Below are positions 4,801 to 5,362 of a DNA stretch of 5,362 nt, in pieces. Position numbers and translations under genes: made by a program. The number at the start of each line of letters is the position of its first letter. The first letter of the stretch is position 1. The stretch is from Olsenella sp. Lineage in GTDB: Bacteria > Actinomycetota > Coriobacteriia > Coriobacteriales > Atopobiaceae. Location of the stretch: NCBI GenBank assembly GCA_015062715.1, contig SUUD01000151.1, positions 1 through 5,362 on the forward strand, written 5' to 3'. The notes under the pieces are model-generated. The model had not been told where the DNA came from. It ran no database searches and saw nothing but the letters and a program-made list of their open reading frames with translations.

Positions 4801-5362
4801 ATGACACAACCAACCTTGCATGAGTTCACGGTCGTCTCGAACGAGCGGGCGGCCGAGGGCATCTGGCGCCTCGTGGTGCGCTGCGACGTGGCCTGCACCA
4901 TCCGCGCCGGCCAGTTCATGGAGCTCGCCGTGCCAGGCGACGACGCGCACATCCTGCGCATCCCGCTCTCGTTCAAGTGTGCCGACGCGGGCGCTGGCAC
5001 CGTCGAGCTGCTCTATGCCGTGGTGGGGGAGGGCACCGAGCGCCTCTCGCGCATGATGTCGGGCGATTCCTCCACGCTCGTGGGGCCCTGCGGCAACGGC
5101 TGGCGGCTGCCGGCCTGCGAGGGCCGTGCCCTGCTCGTGGCAGGCGGCATTGGGCTTCCGCCCATCCAGGCCGCGGCGCGTATGCTCTCGGATGCGGGCG
5201 TTACCTATGACGTGGTCGTTGGCGCGCGCACGGCCTCGATGCTCGTGCAGCCCGACGTCGACGAGCTCGGCGGGGCTACGGGGTCTTCGGTCGTCGTCAC
5301 CACCGATGACGGTACCGCGGGGCGTGCCGGCTTCACGACCCAGGCCATGGAGGAGCTTCTCG
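4801..5362 (+). CDS. pyrK: Dihydroorotate dehydrogenase electron-transfer subunit (partial, 3' end outside window)
   Basis: An open frame of 187 codons runs off the right edge. PyrK is the FAD and [2Fe-2S] subunit of class 1B dihydroorotate dehydrogenase; it passes electrons from PyrD to NAD+. The N-terminal FAD-binding barrel shows AGQFMEL (36-42), RIPLSF (53-58, the Arg-Pro-x-Ser flavin motif) and YAVVGEGTERLS (72-83). Next come GPCGNGW (95-101) and the nucleotide-binding loop VAGGIGLPPI (113-122). TTDDGTAGRAGFTT (167-180) is the usual late motif. The cysteines for the iron-sulfur cluster would follow beyond the window. The ATG at 4801 is chosen because FTVVSNE is a typical PyrK N-terminus. 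The ribosome binding site is weak (GCGAGG, 4791-4796, four bases away). pyrD is expected next. Confidence 0.92.
   Translation, partial: MTQPTLHEFTVVSNERAAEGIWRLVVRCDVACTIRAGQFMELAVPGDDAHILRIPLSFKCADAGAGTVELLYAVVGEGTERLSRMMSGDSSTLVGPCGNGWRLPACEGRALLVAGGIGLPPIQAAARMLSDAGVTYDVVVGARTASMLVQPDVDELGGATGSSVVVTTDDGTAGRAGFTTQAMEELL

Noticed and set aside
1..5362. CRISPR array, insertion sequence, or integrase
   Set aside because: No regularly spaced repeats, transposase or recombinase motifs were seen anywhere in the window.

Overview
The window suggests a high-GC Gram-positive actinobacterium, most likely of the class Coriobacteriia (Olsenella/Atopobium/Collinsella-like). This is inference: the pyr genes are very GC-rich (44 of 60 bases in the line from 2041), yet pyrimidine synthesis is organised as in Firmicutes, with a PyrR attenuator and a PyrK electron-transfer subunit. 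Mycobacteria and streptomycetes normally lack PyrK.

Left part (1-1204): a near-perfect 38-bp palindrome (12-49), then a complete tRNA-Asn(GTT) unit with promoter, encoded CCA and rho-independent terminator. Convergent to it on the minus strand is a SAM-dependent methyltransferase-like gene (335-1204). Its base composition is clearly lower in GC (30 of 60 in the line from 541) and it looks horizontally acquired beside the tRNA gene.

Middle part (1205-1710): about 500 bases without a convincing gene. They hold a perfect TATAAT box with a 14-bp palindrome at the expected start site, an inverted repeat, a second promoter-like box, and a well-formed PyrR-type transcription attenuator. The attenuator has a PyrR-binding hairpin, a mutually exclusive antiterminator and an intrinsic terminator just before the pyrR ribosome binding site.

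Right part (1711-5362): pyrR, pyrB and pyrC are joined by TAATG stop/start overlaps and are probably translationally coupled. They encode the UMP-sensing regulator, aspartate carbamoyltransferase (step 2) and dihydroorotase (step 3) of UMP synthesis. A 308-base gap with a nested large hairpin, a probable terminator and a long-range inverted repeat separates them from pyrK, which runs off the right edge. PyrK would pass electrons from dihydroorotate oxidation (step 4) to NAD+.

I see no clear new multi-gene system. The items most worth checking are the attenuator, the structured pyrC-pyrK gap, the palindromes and the foreign methyltransferase gene.
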